Position numbers and translations under genes: made by a program
The notes under the pieces: model-generated
Database searches by the model: none
The model's input: only the letters and a program-made list of their open reading frames with translations
Told to the model about the DNA's origin: nothing
Source of the DNA: Ignavibacteria bacterium
GTDB taxonomy: Bacteria > Bacteroidota > Ignavibacteria > Tepidaquicellales > Tepidaquicellaceae
DNA length: 64,000 nucleotides
Direction: 5' to 3'
NCBI GenBank assembly: GCA_016719565.1
Contig: JADJYU010000007.1
Coordinates: forward strand, 186,001-250,000
Shown: positions 48,090 to 56,785 of the stretch, in pieces
Numbering within the stretch: position 1 is the stretch's first letter
How the letters are laid out: each line of letters begins with the position of its first letter

Positions 48090-48671
48090 TCATTTCTTTT
48101 TCTTTTTACCTGAATCACCGGAAAGTTTTAAAACCTGTCCGATCAATATTTTATCACTCTTAAGTTTATTCCATTTCATGAGTTCAGATATTGAAACACC
48201 GTACTCGGAAGCGACTGATGCAAGCGTCTCTCCGCTTTTTACTTTGTGAGTTGTCTTACCTGTGCTTTTCTTACCTGAATTTGTATTGCCTTTTGACTGA
48301 CTGCCGGTAACTTTTAATTTCTGTCCTTTAATAATTATATCGGAATCAAGATCATTTATTTCCTTTAATTCAGAAAGTGACATTCCGTATTTATCAGCTA
48401 TCATTGTGAGATTTTCACCGGAGGAAACTGTGTGAACGGAAGTCTTTGAAGCGGAAGTAGAACTGCCGGATAATTTAAGCTTCTGACCGACAAGTATTTT
48501 ATCAGTCTCAAGACCGTTCAGTTCCATTATCTCATCAACGGTCAATCCGTTCTCATCTGCAATTGATGAAAGATTATCTCCTTCAGATACAGTATATGTT
48601 ACTGTATTTCCTTTGGAAGTAGTTTTCTTCTTTTCTTTTACTGTTTTGGTCTTTGTCTCAGGGGCTTTCAC
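48090..48671 (-). CDS. Triple-LysM protein, probably the C-terminus of the upstream transglycosylase
   Basis: 193 codons from a GTG, containing three LysM peptidoglycan-binding domains: about 25-70 (YTVSEGDNLSSIADENGL), 80-125 (HTVSSGENLTMIADKYGM) and 140-185 (HKVKSGETLASVASEYGV). Its N-terminus is a Lys/Thr linker without a signal peptide, although LysM domains work outside the cytoplasm. The frame is open upstream through the end of the transglycosylase gene (48700-50610), whose protein stops in an acidic linker. The two are probably one gene with a one-base frame change near 48700. Confidence 0.88.
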   Translation of the reverse strand: MKAPETKTKTVKEKKKTTSKGNTVTYTVSEGDNLSSIADENGLTVDEIMELNGLETDKILVGQKLKLSGSSTSASKTSVHTVSSGENLTMIADKYGMSLSELKEINDLDSDIIIKGQKLKVTGSQSKGNTNSGKKSTGKTTHKVKSGETLASVASEYGVSISELMKWNKLKSDKILIGQVLKLSGDSGKKKKK

Positions 48672-48699
48672 GGTTTCAGTGTATGTTTCTTCTGAATAT

Positions 48700-50610
48700 T
48701 CATTTACCGCTATTTGTTTCTGATTGTGTATAAGAATTTTCAGTTGAATTACCTACAACGGAATTTTCATCTGACTTTGAATTATTTTCATCTGACTCTG
48801 AATTATTTTCATCTTTACTAACCGTAACTGTTTCATTCCCGGGTCTATTCGAACTCAAAAAACTGTCATCTTCATTATTGTCTGAAACGGTTTTATCTTT
48901 TATTACATTTTTAGAGTCATCGATAGGTGTATTGTTTTCATCTTCAACTTCATCAGTATTAGTTAATGCAATTTCTTCAATCGCTTCTCTCTTACCGTCA
49001 TTTGATTTGACAATGTCAGCGCCTTTAATATTATTCAAACCATGAAGCAGATTATATTTTTCTTCAGTCAGATATATATCGAGCGGCTGCTGATGTTTGA
49101 TTGGTTCACCGTAGTTAAGATTATTCCATATCCTGATCTCAACAGGTCTGACGGAATAAAAAACCGCAATAGCTGAGAGCGCATCTTTTTTCTTAAAATT
49201 GTATGTGACTTTCTTTCTTCCGTTTTTGCTGGCAATGGATTTCGGATCACCGGGTTCATATCCGTTTACTTTATAATAGGTAAGATTTATCTGTGACTGA
49301 TATCCGCCCGCTTCATCGCCTGCGAATACGGGTTCTTTACTTCCGCTCTTATTAATGTCTGAAGATCTGTTATAATTAGCAATAAATTTTTCATAAGTCT
49401 TATGAGGAATCCTGAGCTGATAATATTCTTCATAATCGGGGATCATATCCTGAGTCAGCTCGGAGTTCAGTTCGCGTATAGTTTCAATATCTGATTCGCA
49501 AAGATCAGCAACCTGCTGTAAAGTCATAGAGGCGTTTATATTCACCCTGTCAAAGGCGATCGGCTTACCGTATTCCACATCTCTGAATCCGAATCCTTCA
49601 GGATCTCTGAATACATAAGAAAGAGCGAGTATGGACGGGACATAATTTTTGGTTTCACCGGGAAGGAATCCGCGTAAAGTCCAGAAGTCTCTCGAACCGC
49701 TTCTCTTGATCGCTTTATTGACTCTGCCCGGTCCGGCATTGTAAGCCGCAAAAGCAAGATACCAGTCGCCCAATGATCTGTAAAGATCCTTAAGATGTCT
49801 GGCGGCTGCGTCTGTGGATTTTTCCATATCCATTCTGTCATCGCGGTATTCATCCTGACCGAGTCCGTAAGCATAACCTGTAGCCGGCATGAACTGCCAG
49901 AGACCGACAGCCCCTGCGTGGGACATTATCTGCGGTGCAAGACCGGATTCCTGAACGGAAAGGTAGATCAATTCTTCCGGAGCTTTATTGTATTTCAGTA
50001 TTTTTCTCATCAGAGGAAAATATTTTCCCGACCTGTAAAGAGTCTTATCAATAAAACTTTTTCCTCTGTCTGTATTTGTAAAAAATTCTATATAACCGTC
50101 CACTGCGGAATTTCTGTCCAGCGGAATATCACTGCCGTCCGGCAATGCTTCCCTGTCACCGCTGACTTCTTCAACTTTTTGATACTTCACAGCAAACTGT
50201 TCAGCAAAATCGAATACAAGACTTCCGCTGCTTATCTCACTCTGTGTAGAGATATAATCCTGCACTATGCTGACGGCAAGTTCATTATAATCCTGCTTCC
50301 AGGAGTAATTACCGGGTTCATTTATGATCTTTGAGTCGATCTCACTAAGCTGCTTTAATGCGCTTTCAAATGATTTTGCTGCGTTATTATTGTCTGATTT
50401 TTCATTGTAGTTTAATGCATGATTGTATATCCCAAATGACTTTTGCAGCTGTGCATAAAATTCAAGAGAATCCAGTTCTCTTTGAGTTTGAACTTCCTCT
50501 TCTTCCGATGAAGAACATCCTGACATATAAACCGAAGCAGATAAAGTAATCAGTAAAAGTGAAGATAAATATGTGAATCTGGAAATGTAGTAAAATAATT
50601 TGTTTTGCAT
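48700..50610 (-). CDS. MltD-like membrane-bound lytic transglycosylase
   Basis: 636-residue lipoprotein: signal with lipobox SVYMSGC (C32), helical region 40-150, then the SLT (family 1) domain about 195-330 with catalytic E221 in LSVQESGLAP, the GLWQFMPATG motif and AYNAGPGRVNKAI. A LysM-like domain lies near 463-515 (YNFKKKDALSAIAVFYSV), and the last 100 residues are an acidic linker rich in D, E, N and S. It cleaves peptidoglycan glycan strands in the periplasm. MltD-type enzymes usually end in LysM repeats; here these are in another frame just downstream. The stop context is AAA TGA, after which a +1 shift continues into the LysM gene. Confidence 0.92.
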   Translation of the reverse strand: MQNKLFYYISRFTYLSSLLLITLSASVYMSGCSSSEEEEVQTQRELDSLEFYAQLQKSFGIYNHALNYNEKSDNNNAAKSFESALKQLSEIDSKIINEPGNYSWKQDYNELAVSIVQDYISTQSEISSGSLVFDFAEQFAVKYQKVEEVSGDREALPDGSDIPLDRNSAVDGYIEFFTNTDRGKSFIDKTLYRSGKYFPLMRKILKYNKAPEELIYLSVQESGLAPQIMSHAGAVGLWQFMPATGYAYGLGQDEYRDDRMDMEKSTDAAARHLKDLYRSLGDWYLAFAAYNAGPGRVNKAIKRSGSRDFWTLRGFLPGETKNYVPSILALSYVFRDPEGFGFRDVEYGKPIAFDRVNINASMTLQQVADLCESDIETIRELNSELTQDMIPDYEEYYQLRIPHKTYEKFIANYNRSSDINKSGSKEPVFAGDEAGGYQSQINLTYYKVNGYEPGDPKSIASKNGRKKVTYNFKKKDALSAIAVFYSVRPVEIRIWNNLNYGEPIKHQQPLDIYLTEEKYNLLHGLNNIKGADIVKSNDGKREAIEEIALTNTDEVEDENNTPIDDSKNVIKDKTVSDNNEDDSFLSSNRPGNETVTVSKDENNSESDENNSKSDENSVVGNSTENSYTQSETNSGK

Positions 50611-50819
50611 GATCTTAAAATTTAAATTTCATAAAAATAGATACTTTAGAAATTTATTGTAAAGTTAAATTTGAACTGATTATAAAATAAATAAAGTATA
50701 TTTAAATTTCAGTATAAACTTTAAATTTAAAATTATCCTTAGTAAGTTCAGTATAAAGTAAAAAGTAACTTAATAATTCATATTTAAACAAATAAACTCA
50801 TTCAATTAACAAATAAGTA

Positions 50820-51806
50820 GTGGAAAAAAATTATTCATTTACGGTTCCTGAGGTAAGGACAAAGCAGAGAATTGACAAGTATATTTCAAATTTTATTGAG
50901 AACGCTTCCCGCACAAAGGTAAAAAAGGCAATTGACCTTGGGTTTATCACTGTGAACGGCGAACCTGTAAAATCCAATTATATAGTAAAGCCGGAAGATG
51001 AAATTGATATTGAGCTCGATTATCCGGAGAAGCAGGATATTCTGCCTGAAGACATTCCGCTGAATATCGTATTTGAAGATGAATATCTTATGATCATAAA
51101 TAAACCGCCGGGGATGGTAGTGCATCCTGCGTATAAAAATTATTCCGGGACGATGGTAAACGCCATTCTTCATTATGCTGAAAAGACCAAAGGCAGTCTT
51201 TCCAATCTGAACGGATTTGAAAGAGCGGGAATTGTTCACAGACTTGATAAAGATACTTCAGGTCTGATCGTGATTGCAAAAGATGAAGTTACGCACAGAA
51301 AATTATCTGAACAGTTTTTTCATCATACGATCGAAAGGGAATACAATGCAATAATCTGGGGAAAGCTGAAAAAGAAAAAAGGGGAGATATCAAACAGGCT
51401 CGGCAGGGATAAGAAGGACAGAAAAAAAGTAACGGTGTTAAAAGGTGATGATAATTCAGGTAAAACTTCGGTTACATTGTATGAAGTAATTGAAGAGTAT
51501 GATTTTCTTTCTTTGGTAAAGCTCAAACTGAAGACGGGGAGGACACATCAGATCAGGGTTCACATGGCGGACATGGCGCATCCTGTTTTCGGAGACGAGA
51601 CTTACGGAGGCAGAGAGCCGCATTCTGTTAATCTTACATCGAATCTGAAATCAAGAATCAGGAACCTGCTGGAGAAAATTGACAGACAGGCGCTGCATGC
51701 AAAGGTGCTGGGATTTATACATCCTGTTACAAATGAGAAAATGAGATTTGAATCCGAACTTCCGGATGATATGAAAAAAATTATATCAGAAGTAAAACAA
51801 AGTTAA
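50820..51806 (+). CDS. RluD-family 23S rRNA pseudouridine synthase
   Basis: 328 residues. N-terminal S4 RNA-binding domain about 15-75 (RIDKYISNFIENASRTKVKKAI), then the RluA/RluD catalytic domain about 85-310 with the motif GIVHRLDKDTSGL containing the catalytic D143 and the R-x-H-Q-I-R-V-H motif. It isomerises uridines to pseudouridine in large-subunit rRNA (RluD-like). Start GTG 50820. The preceding ~200 bases are AT-rich with no ribosome site apparent. It converges with the next gene. Confidence 0.95.
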   Translation: MEKNYSFTVPEVRTKQRIDKYISNFIENASRTKVKKAIDLGFITVNGEPVKSNYIVKPEDEIDIELDYPEKQDILPEDIPLNIVFEDEYLMIINKPPGMVVHPAYKNYSGTMVNAILHYAEKTKGSLSNLNGFERAGIVHRLDKDTSGLIVIAKDEVTHRKLSEQFFHHTIEREYNAIIWGKLKKKKGEISNRLGRDKKDRKKVTVLKGDDNSGKTSVTLYEVIEEYDFLSLVKLKLKTGRTHQIRVHMADMAHPVFGDETYGGREPHSVNLTSNLKSRIRNLLEKIDRQALHAKVLGFIHPVTNEKMRFESELPDDMKKIISEVKQS

Positions 51807-51816
51807 TAAAGCCAGG

Positions 51817-52395
51817 TCAGTCGTCATCTTCTTTATCTTTTTTCCGTTCTTCATCCTTTTCATTTTTATCCGCTTCTTTTTTATCTCCGGAATTCAGTTC
51901 GCTTTTATTCGTACTGCCGTTAGTAATCACGGAGGATTCCCAGGGCAGTTTATCTTCCCTTATTTCAGGATGATGTATCTTGCCGCCGAGATACGCTGTA
52001 TAAGCCATCATTCCATTGACAATTAATAAGATAGCGAGCATTAAATATGCAAATGAGTTTGGAAGGACTTTTGGCTTTTTGAAAAGGAACATGGATAAAA
52101 GTGCAACTGCTCCTGTAATATTCATTGCAATAAAACTGTATAAGGCGAAGTCTTCATGCGGTTCAATAAATTCCTCATCCACATCTTCATAATTCCCTTC
52201 TATTTTTTCTTCGGCATCCTCGCCGGTAAGATATACAGGTATTGTTATAAGTGATGTAAGTATGATCACGAGCATACAGACTTTTTTAACATCATCGCTT
52301 TTTTTCAGGATACCAATGATCAGTATAAAAATTGCGAACATAGAACCGATAACGGGAATGTGATTGAGTACAAGGTGAAGGTGTGCAGCATTCAT
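51817..52395 (-). CDS. Four-helix membrane protein with acidic loop and charged tail
   Basis: 192 residues with four membrane segments (about 7-27, 36-56, 84-107, 114-135) and the N-terminal sequence HLHLVLNHIPVIGSMF. Between segments two and three is an acidic loop (GEDAEEKIEGNYEDVDEEFIEPHED), and after segment four comes HHPEIRE and a Lys/Asp/Glu tail. Histidines within or next to helices suggest heme or metal binding, as in DUF2231-like proteins. This is inference; no known family was firmly matched. Confidence 0.72.
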   Translation of the reverse strand: MNAAHLHLVLNHIPVIGSMFAIFILIIGILKKSDDVKKVCMLVIILTSLITIPVYLTGEDAEEKIEGNYEDVDEEFIEPHEDFALYSFIAMNITGAVALLSMFLFKKPKVLPNSFAYLMLAILLIVNGMMAYTAYLGGKIHHPEIREDKLPWESSVITNGSTNKSELNSGDKKEADKNEKDEERKKDKEDDD

Positions 52396-52850
52396 AATAC
52401 GTGTTTACTCCTTTTGAATTATGTGAATAAGTTAATTTAATAAAAATTTGATTTAAATGTATCAAATATTCTTTACAAAGTTAGCATTAAGAGAAATGAT
52501 TTTGAAATGTTAAATTATTTTAAATGTAGAATTCAAGAGGAATAGATTTACAAACTATCCCGCCGGGAGATTTTTATTTAGGAATGGCTTATGAAAAAAT
52601 ATTCAGAAAAAGCCCGCTGATCTTTATTAATCCTAATATACATTCTCCCTTTCCTTCCCATCCCTTTCCTTACCTTACCATTTATAAAGTTATCCTCGGC
52701 AAATGCGATTTTTTATTTTTTGTTTTGAAGTTATTCATTTCTATATTTGCTCATTCAATTGTAACATTTTCGTAGGTTCATAAAGTGAATCCAATTTTAA
52801 GCTAATGTAAAACACCGGTGTAAAGTTCTTAATATTATGCACCATTAAAG
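52396..52850. other. Intergenic region before the first cassette
   Basis: 455 bases upstream of the leader element at 52851. A 63-codon frame at 52584-52775 is low in complexity and unsupported. No other gene or repeat was recognised. Confidence 0.4.
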
Positions 52851-52982
52851 TATAAATTTTAATAAACGTTTTTAAACGCAGAAGGAGGATGATGACATGA
52901 TTAGATCTCCTTAGACGTAAAGATATTTTTTTAGATTTACAGTTTCTATTCACTATTTATTAAATTAAATTAATTTGTAAAA
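52851..52982 (+). promoter_or_regulatory. Cassette leader element, copy A
   Basis: About 130 bases ending at the ATG of the small secreted protein. In order: TAAATTTTAATAAACGTTTTT, the strong ribosome site AAGGAGG (52882-52888), a five-codon frame ATG ATT AGA TCT CCT TAG (52897-52914), then AT-rich DNA with AGTTTCTATTCACTATTTA before the gene start. CTCCTT (52907-52912) is the exact complement of AAGGAG (52882-52887), so the ribosome site can fold onto the end of the short frame. The element is repeated at 59136 and 62167. By hand alignment it is about 85% identical to the third copy. Confidence 0.75.
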
Positions 52983-53357
52983 ATGAAAAATAAAATTGTT
53001 TTATTGTCGGCAGTGTTACTTATTGCAATTGCTTCGGCTTTTGCAATCAACAGAAATTTATTTTCGAATCAGCAAGCTGAAGATCCTCAATTTTTAGTTA
53101 CTGTATATCAGTTTGGAGGTGGATCAACTCAGGCTAACGCTGAAATTGAAGTTGTAGATTCAAATAATAATTGGTTATTTTCTGGAACAACTAATGGAAA
53201 TGGTGTCTATTCTAGATCGTGGCCAGGCTCTTTAGGAAATTATACAGTTAGAGCATGGTATCCTGCACGACCAAATGATGGACAAAGTGGACAAACAGGA
53301 TTTACCTATACAGGCGCAAGTATATATACTTCCGTAACATTAGGACCTAACTATTAA
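52983..53357 (+). CDS. Small secreted cassette protein, copy A
   Basis: 124 residues. Signal peptide 1-21 (LSAVLLIAIASAFA), then a single ~90-residue beta-sandwich resembling carboxypeptidase-regulatory or PEGA-like folds: FLVTVYQFGGGSTQANAEI, FSGTTNGNGVYS, YTVRAWYPARPNDGQSG, and the invariant end VTLGPNY. The 122-residue proteins at 59262 and 62297 share the PNDG(Q/R)SG block and LGPNY terminus. It lacks any T9SS tail, so it is probably periplasmic or exported by another route. The hairpin and FG-GAP gene follow at once. Confidence 0.8.
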   Translation: MKNKIVLLSAVLLIAIASAFAINRNLFSNQQAEDPQFLVTVYQFGGGSTQANAEIEVVDSNNNWLFSGTTNGNGVYSRSWPGSLGNYTVRAWYPARPNDGQSGQTGFTYTGASIYTSVTLGPNY

Positions 53358-53367
53358 CATTATTAAT

Positions 53368-53391
53368 GGGCAGGTAATTTATTATCTGCCC
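53368..53391 (+). promoter_or_regulatory. Intercistronic hairpin, copy A
   Basis: GGGCAGGTAA and TTATCTGCCC form a 10-bp stem (one G-U pair) with loop TTTA. It begins 11 bases after the stop of the small gene and ends 20 bases before the ATG of the FG-GAP gene. The core CAGRTAA/TTATCTG recurs at 59643 and 62678 with different but still complementary outer pairs. No T run follows, so termination is less likely than RNA processing, stability or translational control. Confidence 0.75.
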
Positions 53392-53411
53392 AAAATTATT
53401 TTACTAGAAAA

Positions 53412-55124
53412 ATGAGAAAATTATTTTTAATATTATTAATTACATTTTCCAGCTCAACCCTCTTCGCTCAAACGCCTATTCAAATCTATAATTCAGTAGT
53501 TGATGAAGAACGAAGGAGATTTCAAAAAGCAGGTATTCCATTAATAACTGATCTTGATAAAGACGGTCAAAAAGAAATTATTTTTGTTACTCTTGATTAT
53601 AATGGTAATGCTATTCCTCCAATTATGCTTTATGTTTTAAACAGTGATGGCACCAATCATCCCAATTTTCCCAAAGGTTATACTTCAGATTTAATTCTTG
53701 ATATAGCATCAGGCGATGTTAACGGAGATGGTTATTTAGAAATTTCTTTAAGGTTTACTCATTCTATAGATGTTATAGATAGGTTTGGTAATTCAATTCC
53801 CGGATTTCCTGTCAGCTATAGTGATGGAGATATTGATCCTACAAAATTTATTAGCTTATATGATCTTGATAATGATAGAAAACTTGAAATAATTGTAAGT
53901 AAATTAAATGAAGTTTCAGTTTTTAATCATGATGGTTCACTCAGAACCGGTTGGCCAAGATATATTCCGGGTAGAGCTAAATATAATCCTGCCATAGGAG
54001 ATATAGATGGTGATGGAAATGCAGAAATGATATTTACTTCATTTAAATTTGTAAATCAAGTTGTTGATTCTGGTGCTGTGCATATCCTCAAGCAAAATGG
54101 TGAAAATTTTTCAAATAATTTTCCAATATATTTTGATTCATTATATTATTCATGGAGTTCTTCCCCATCTTTATATATAAATAAAAATAATATTGATTCA
54201 ACTTTTTTTGTGGTTCAATTAGATAAACATGGTTTAGGAGCTCGTCTGCATAAATTTATTAAATTTAATCCAAATGCTAACATTTTAGATATATCTTATT
54301 ATCAAGATTATATGGACTATGGTACACTCGTCATGGGAGATTTTAACAATAATGGAGAAATTGAATTTGCATCAGGAACTCAATATGGAATAACTTTTTC
54401 AGCTTTTGATAATTTACTAAATCGTTATCCCGGGTCATGGCCAAACGAAGGTCAAGGTGAACATTGGGCAACCGGAATGATAGGCAAACTAACTTTTGGA
54501 AATAATCTAACTGTGGTAACAAATACATGGCATGCAGTAAATCCTAATGGATTTGGTTACATCTATGCATATACTTCTGAGGGAAATAATTTACCCTGGT
54601 CACCGCTTAGACCAGAAGGATTAGTAAATGGAATTTCATTCGCTGATCTAAATAATGACGGTTCGGTTGAACTTATTGCGACTTCCTCAAGAACCGGAGG
54701 AGAAACTTTTCTTCACGTCTGGACTATTCCCGGCATTCCGTATACAAACGAAGATTTCCCCTGGCCTCAATACGGGCATGACCGTTACAGATCAAATCAA
54801 CACGGCTTCATCCCGCCCGATGAGCCGGTCGGTATTCAGCCTATGAATACGAATGTCCCCGCATCTTTTAATCTTTATCAGAACTTTCCCAATCCGTTTA
54901 ATCCGGCGACAAGCATCAAGTTCGATATAGCGAAAAGAGGGAACGTCAGACTTGTTGTATTTGATATACTTGGAAGAGAATTATCAACTTTAATAAATGA
55001 AAGTTTAAATCCCGGAACGTATCAGGTAAGTTTTGACGGAAGCGGACTATCAAGCGGGATTTATTTTTGCCGGCTGCAAAGCGGAGATTATATAAATACT
55101 ATGAAGATGAATTTCATAAAATGA
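53412..55124 (+). CDS. T9SS-exported FG-GAP/VCBS propeller, copy A
   Basis: 570 residues. Signal peptide to about residue 19 (FSSSTLFAQ), then an integrin-like FG-GAP propeller in which calcium loops recur: TDLDKDGQKEI, GDVNGDGYLEI, YDLDNDRKLEI, GDIDGDGNAEM, GDFNNNGEIEF, ADLNNDGSVEL. The T9SS tail begins near residue 480 (FNLYQNFPNPFNPAT) and ends NTMKMNFIK. The 3' third is close to copy B at the DNA level and richer in G/C than the rest, suggesting shared recent history. Partner of the small protein upstream. Confidence 0.9.
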   Translation: MRKLFLILLITFSSSTLFAQTPIQIYNSVVDEERRRFQKAGIPLITDLDKDGQKEIIFVTLDYNGNAIPPIMLYVLNSDGTNHPNFPKGYTSDLILDIASGDVNGDGYLEISLRFTHSIDVIDRFGNSIPGFPVSYSDGDIDPTKFISLYDLDNDRKLEIIVSKLNEVSVFNHDGSLRTGWPRYIPGRAKYNPAIGDIDGDGNAEMIFTSFKFVNQVVDSGAVHILKQNGENFSNNFPIYFDSLYYSWSSSPSLYINKNNIDSTFFVVQLDKHGLGARLHKFIKFNPNANILDISYYQDYMDYGTLVMGDFNNNGEIEFASGTQYGITFSAFDNLLNRYPGSWPNEGQGEHWATGMIGKLTFGNNLTVVTNTWHAVNPNGFGYIYAYTSEGNNLPWSPLRPEGLVNGISFADLNNDGSVELIATSSRTGGETFLHVWTIPGIPYTNEDFPWPQYGHDRYRSNQHGFIPPDEPVGIQPMNTNVPASFNLYQNFPNPFNPATSIKFDIAKRGNVRLVVFDILGRELSTLINESLNPGTYQVSFDGSGLSSGIYFCRLQSGDYINTMKMNFIK

Positions 55125-55256
55125 TAAATGATAAATGGATAATGATAAATGATAAATGAAAAATGGAAAGAGAAAATTATCTGCATATATAAATCAAAAG
55201 AATTATCTTTAATAAAAATTTAAAATTTAAAATTTAAAATTTAAAATTTAAAATTA
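55121..55256. repeat. Short AT-rich tandem repeats (ATGATAA)n and (AAAATTT)n
   Basis: 55121-55165 contains several ATGATAA units interrupted by GG. 55215-55256 holds five to six AAAATTT heptamers ending six bases before the ATG at 55262. The heptamer occurs also at 22262-22297, just upstream of another gene. Confidence 0.75.
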
Positions 55257-55261
55257 CAGAA

Positions 55262-55627
55262 ATGACTAAAAAAATTATTTTATCCGGAGCGGTTAGCTTA
55301 CTGCTCTTTTCATTATTTCCGTTTCAAAAGATCCATTCAGAAAATTCAAATGATTCTTTTTTAACTGTTTCAGTTTATGAGGAAGACGGTGCTGCAGTTC
55401 TTTCTAATGCAGAAGTAAATATTTTCAGCATGGACGACATTCTGCTACAGTCCGGAATTACGGGATCTAACGGTAAGATTTACTTTTCTTTAAGAAATTT
55501 CCCTGTGGATAAATACAAAGTAAAAGCGTATTACTTTATTAACGCAAGAGAAATTCGTAATTCAGTAACAGAGATCAACTACACAGGCGAAAATATCGAC
55601 GCAGTTTTGAAAATTGAGAATAGATAA
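55262..55627 (+). CDS. Small secreted beta-sandwich protein
   Basis: 121 residues with a signal peptide (VSLLLFSLFPFQKIHS) and one Ig-like domain of carboxypeptidase-regulatory type: FLTVSVYEEDGAAVLSNAEVNI in pieces, SGITGSNGKIYFSL, YKVKAYYF. It is the general fold of the cassette small proteins but lacks PNDGQSG and LGPNY and is not followed by an FG-GAP gene. It may be a diverged, isolated member of the family. Confidence 0.65.
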   Translation: MTKKIILSGAVSLLLFSLFPFQKIHSENSNDSFLTVSVYEEDGAAVLSNAEVNIFSMDDILLQSGITGSNGKIYFSLRNFPVDKYKVKAYYFINAREIRNSVTEINYTGENIDAVLKIENR

Positions 55628-55824
55628 TGATGAACGCGGATTTACAGCTGACGGTTTGGATGAAAAGCCGAATAAAAATCTAATAATTAAACTTGTATGA
55701 GTAAATTTAAAGATTTCTTTTCATTTTCTGATCTGCATAATATTCATTTTATTGCAGTATTGAATTCAGTATTTTATTTTGATTTAAAGAAGAGAGAGAT
55801 TTTAAATTCTAATTTCAAAAAATT

Positions 55825-56061
55825 ATGGAAACTATAACGAGAAAAATAAAAAGAAACGGCAGAAATAAAATAACTATTGAATTACCTGAAGATTTCATTG
55901 CCGAGAACATTGAAGTGACAATTAAGGCGGATGAGAAAGAAGAGTTAAAAAATAATTCTAAAAAAATAAGTCTTGCTGAAGAAGCATTTGAATATTATAA
56001 AGATATCCGGGTTGATTTGAATAATTATAAATTTGACAGAGATGAATTACACGACAGATGA
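55825..56061 (+). CDS. Antitoxin-like protein of a PIN-toxin pair
   Basis: 78 residues. The first 35 (TRKIKRNGRNKITIELPEDFIAENIEVTIK in pieces) look like a short beta-rich, AbrB-like or degenerate DNA-binding segment, and the rest is a charged helix that could wrap the toxin. It overlaps the PIN gene by about 20 bases, the usual toxin-antitoxin layout. The antitoxin family was not firmly identified. Confidence 0.7.
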   Translation: METITRKIKRNGRNKITIELPEDFIAENIEVTIKADEKEELKNNSKKISLAEEAFEYYKDIRVDLNNYKFDRDELHDR

Positions 56062-56461
56062 TATATTTTTTTTTGATTCGAATATATTAATATATCTTGT
56101 AGATATCGATCTTGAGAAAAAGCATAAAACGAGTTCACTCCTGCTTGATGAACAAAGTTACATCAGTACTCAGGTAATAAATGAAAATGTGAATATATGT
56201 CTGAAAAAATTAAAATTAAATAAAGATGAAACATTCAGACATGGAAAATTTCTTATTGATAAATTCAATTTAGTTTTGATTGACAAAGATATTATATATA
56301 AAGCTTTTGATATTATGAATAAATATCTTTACAGCTATTGGGATAGTTTAATAATTTCAGCTGCTATCAAATGCAATTCTTCAATCCTATTTTCTGAGGA
56401 TATGCAAAATAACCAAACCATAGAAGGAAAATTGAGAATAATAAATCCATTCAGAACATAG
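56042..56461 (+). CDS. PIN-domain ribonuclease toxin
   Basis: About 139 residues of the PIN fold, a Mg-dependent RNase typical of VapC-like toxins. The acidic active-site set is present (numbering from ATG 56042): D12 in FFFDSNILIYL, E48 in QVINENVN, D100 in SYWDSLIISAA and D119 in FSEDMQ. A TTG at 56033 is an alternative start, three codons earlier. It overlaps the upstream antitoxin, implying translational coupling. Confidence 0.88.
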   Translation: MNYTTDDIFFFDSNILIYLVDIDLEKKHKTSSLLLDEQSYISTQVINENVNICLKKLKLNKDETFRHGKFLIDKFNLVLIDKDIIYKAFDIMNKYLYSYWDSLIISAAIKCNSSILFSEDMQNNQTIEGKLRIINPFRT

Positions 56462-56554
56462 TTATAGATTAATCTTGTATACCAGCTTTCATATTTATTA
56501 GTAGATAATAATACCACGCAGAATTAACTAAATTTAATTTAAGTTAAATTCACT

Positions 56555-56785
56555 TTGACAACCAAAGAATTAAAACATAAAATTATAGATAATATTGAAG
56601 AAATTGATGATGAAAATCTCCTGCTGATAATTAAAACAATTCTTGAAAATTACAAACAGGAATCCGTATTTATTTCAGATAAAAGAAAGAAAATTCTTGA
56701 TAAAGAAAAGATGCAAATAAAAAAAAAGGAATACATTACTGATGATGAGATAAATGAAGATGAAGAAAAATGGCTGAAAGAATAA
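56555..56785 (+). CDS. Antitoxin-like small acidic protein
   Basis: 76 residues, a Glu/Lys-rich helical protein (TTKELKHKIIDNIEEIDDENLLLIIKTILE in pieces; end ITDDEINEDEEKWLKE) typical of antitoxins paired with RelE/ParE toxins. It starts at TTG 56555. Its 3' end overlaps by 16 bases the start of a damaged RelE-like frame, so the pair has probably lost its toxin. Confidence 0.7.
   Translation: MTTKELKHKIIDNIEEIDDENLLLIIKTILENYKQESVFISDKRKKILDKEKMQIKKKEYITDDEINEDEEKWLKE

Noticed and set aside
49795..50334. 179-codon plus-strand frame
   Set aside because: Antisense to the lytic transglycosylase SLT region; long only because of codon composition.
52584..52775. 63-codon plus-strand frame
   Set aside because: Aromatic- and Pro-rich with no signal, domain, ribosome site or homologous pattern; it looks like chance in AT-rich DNA.
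53368..53391. Rho-independent terminator after the small cassette gene
   Set aside because: The stem is good, but no T run follows in any of the three copies, and the downstream gene starts within 20 bases.
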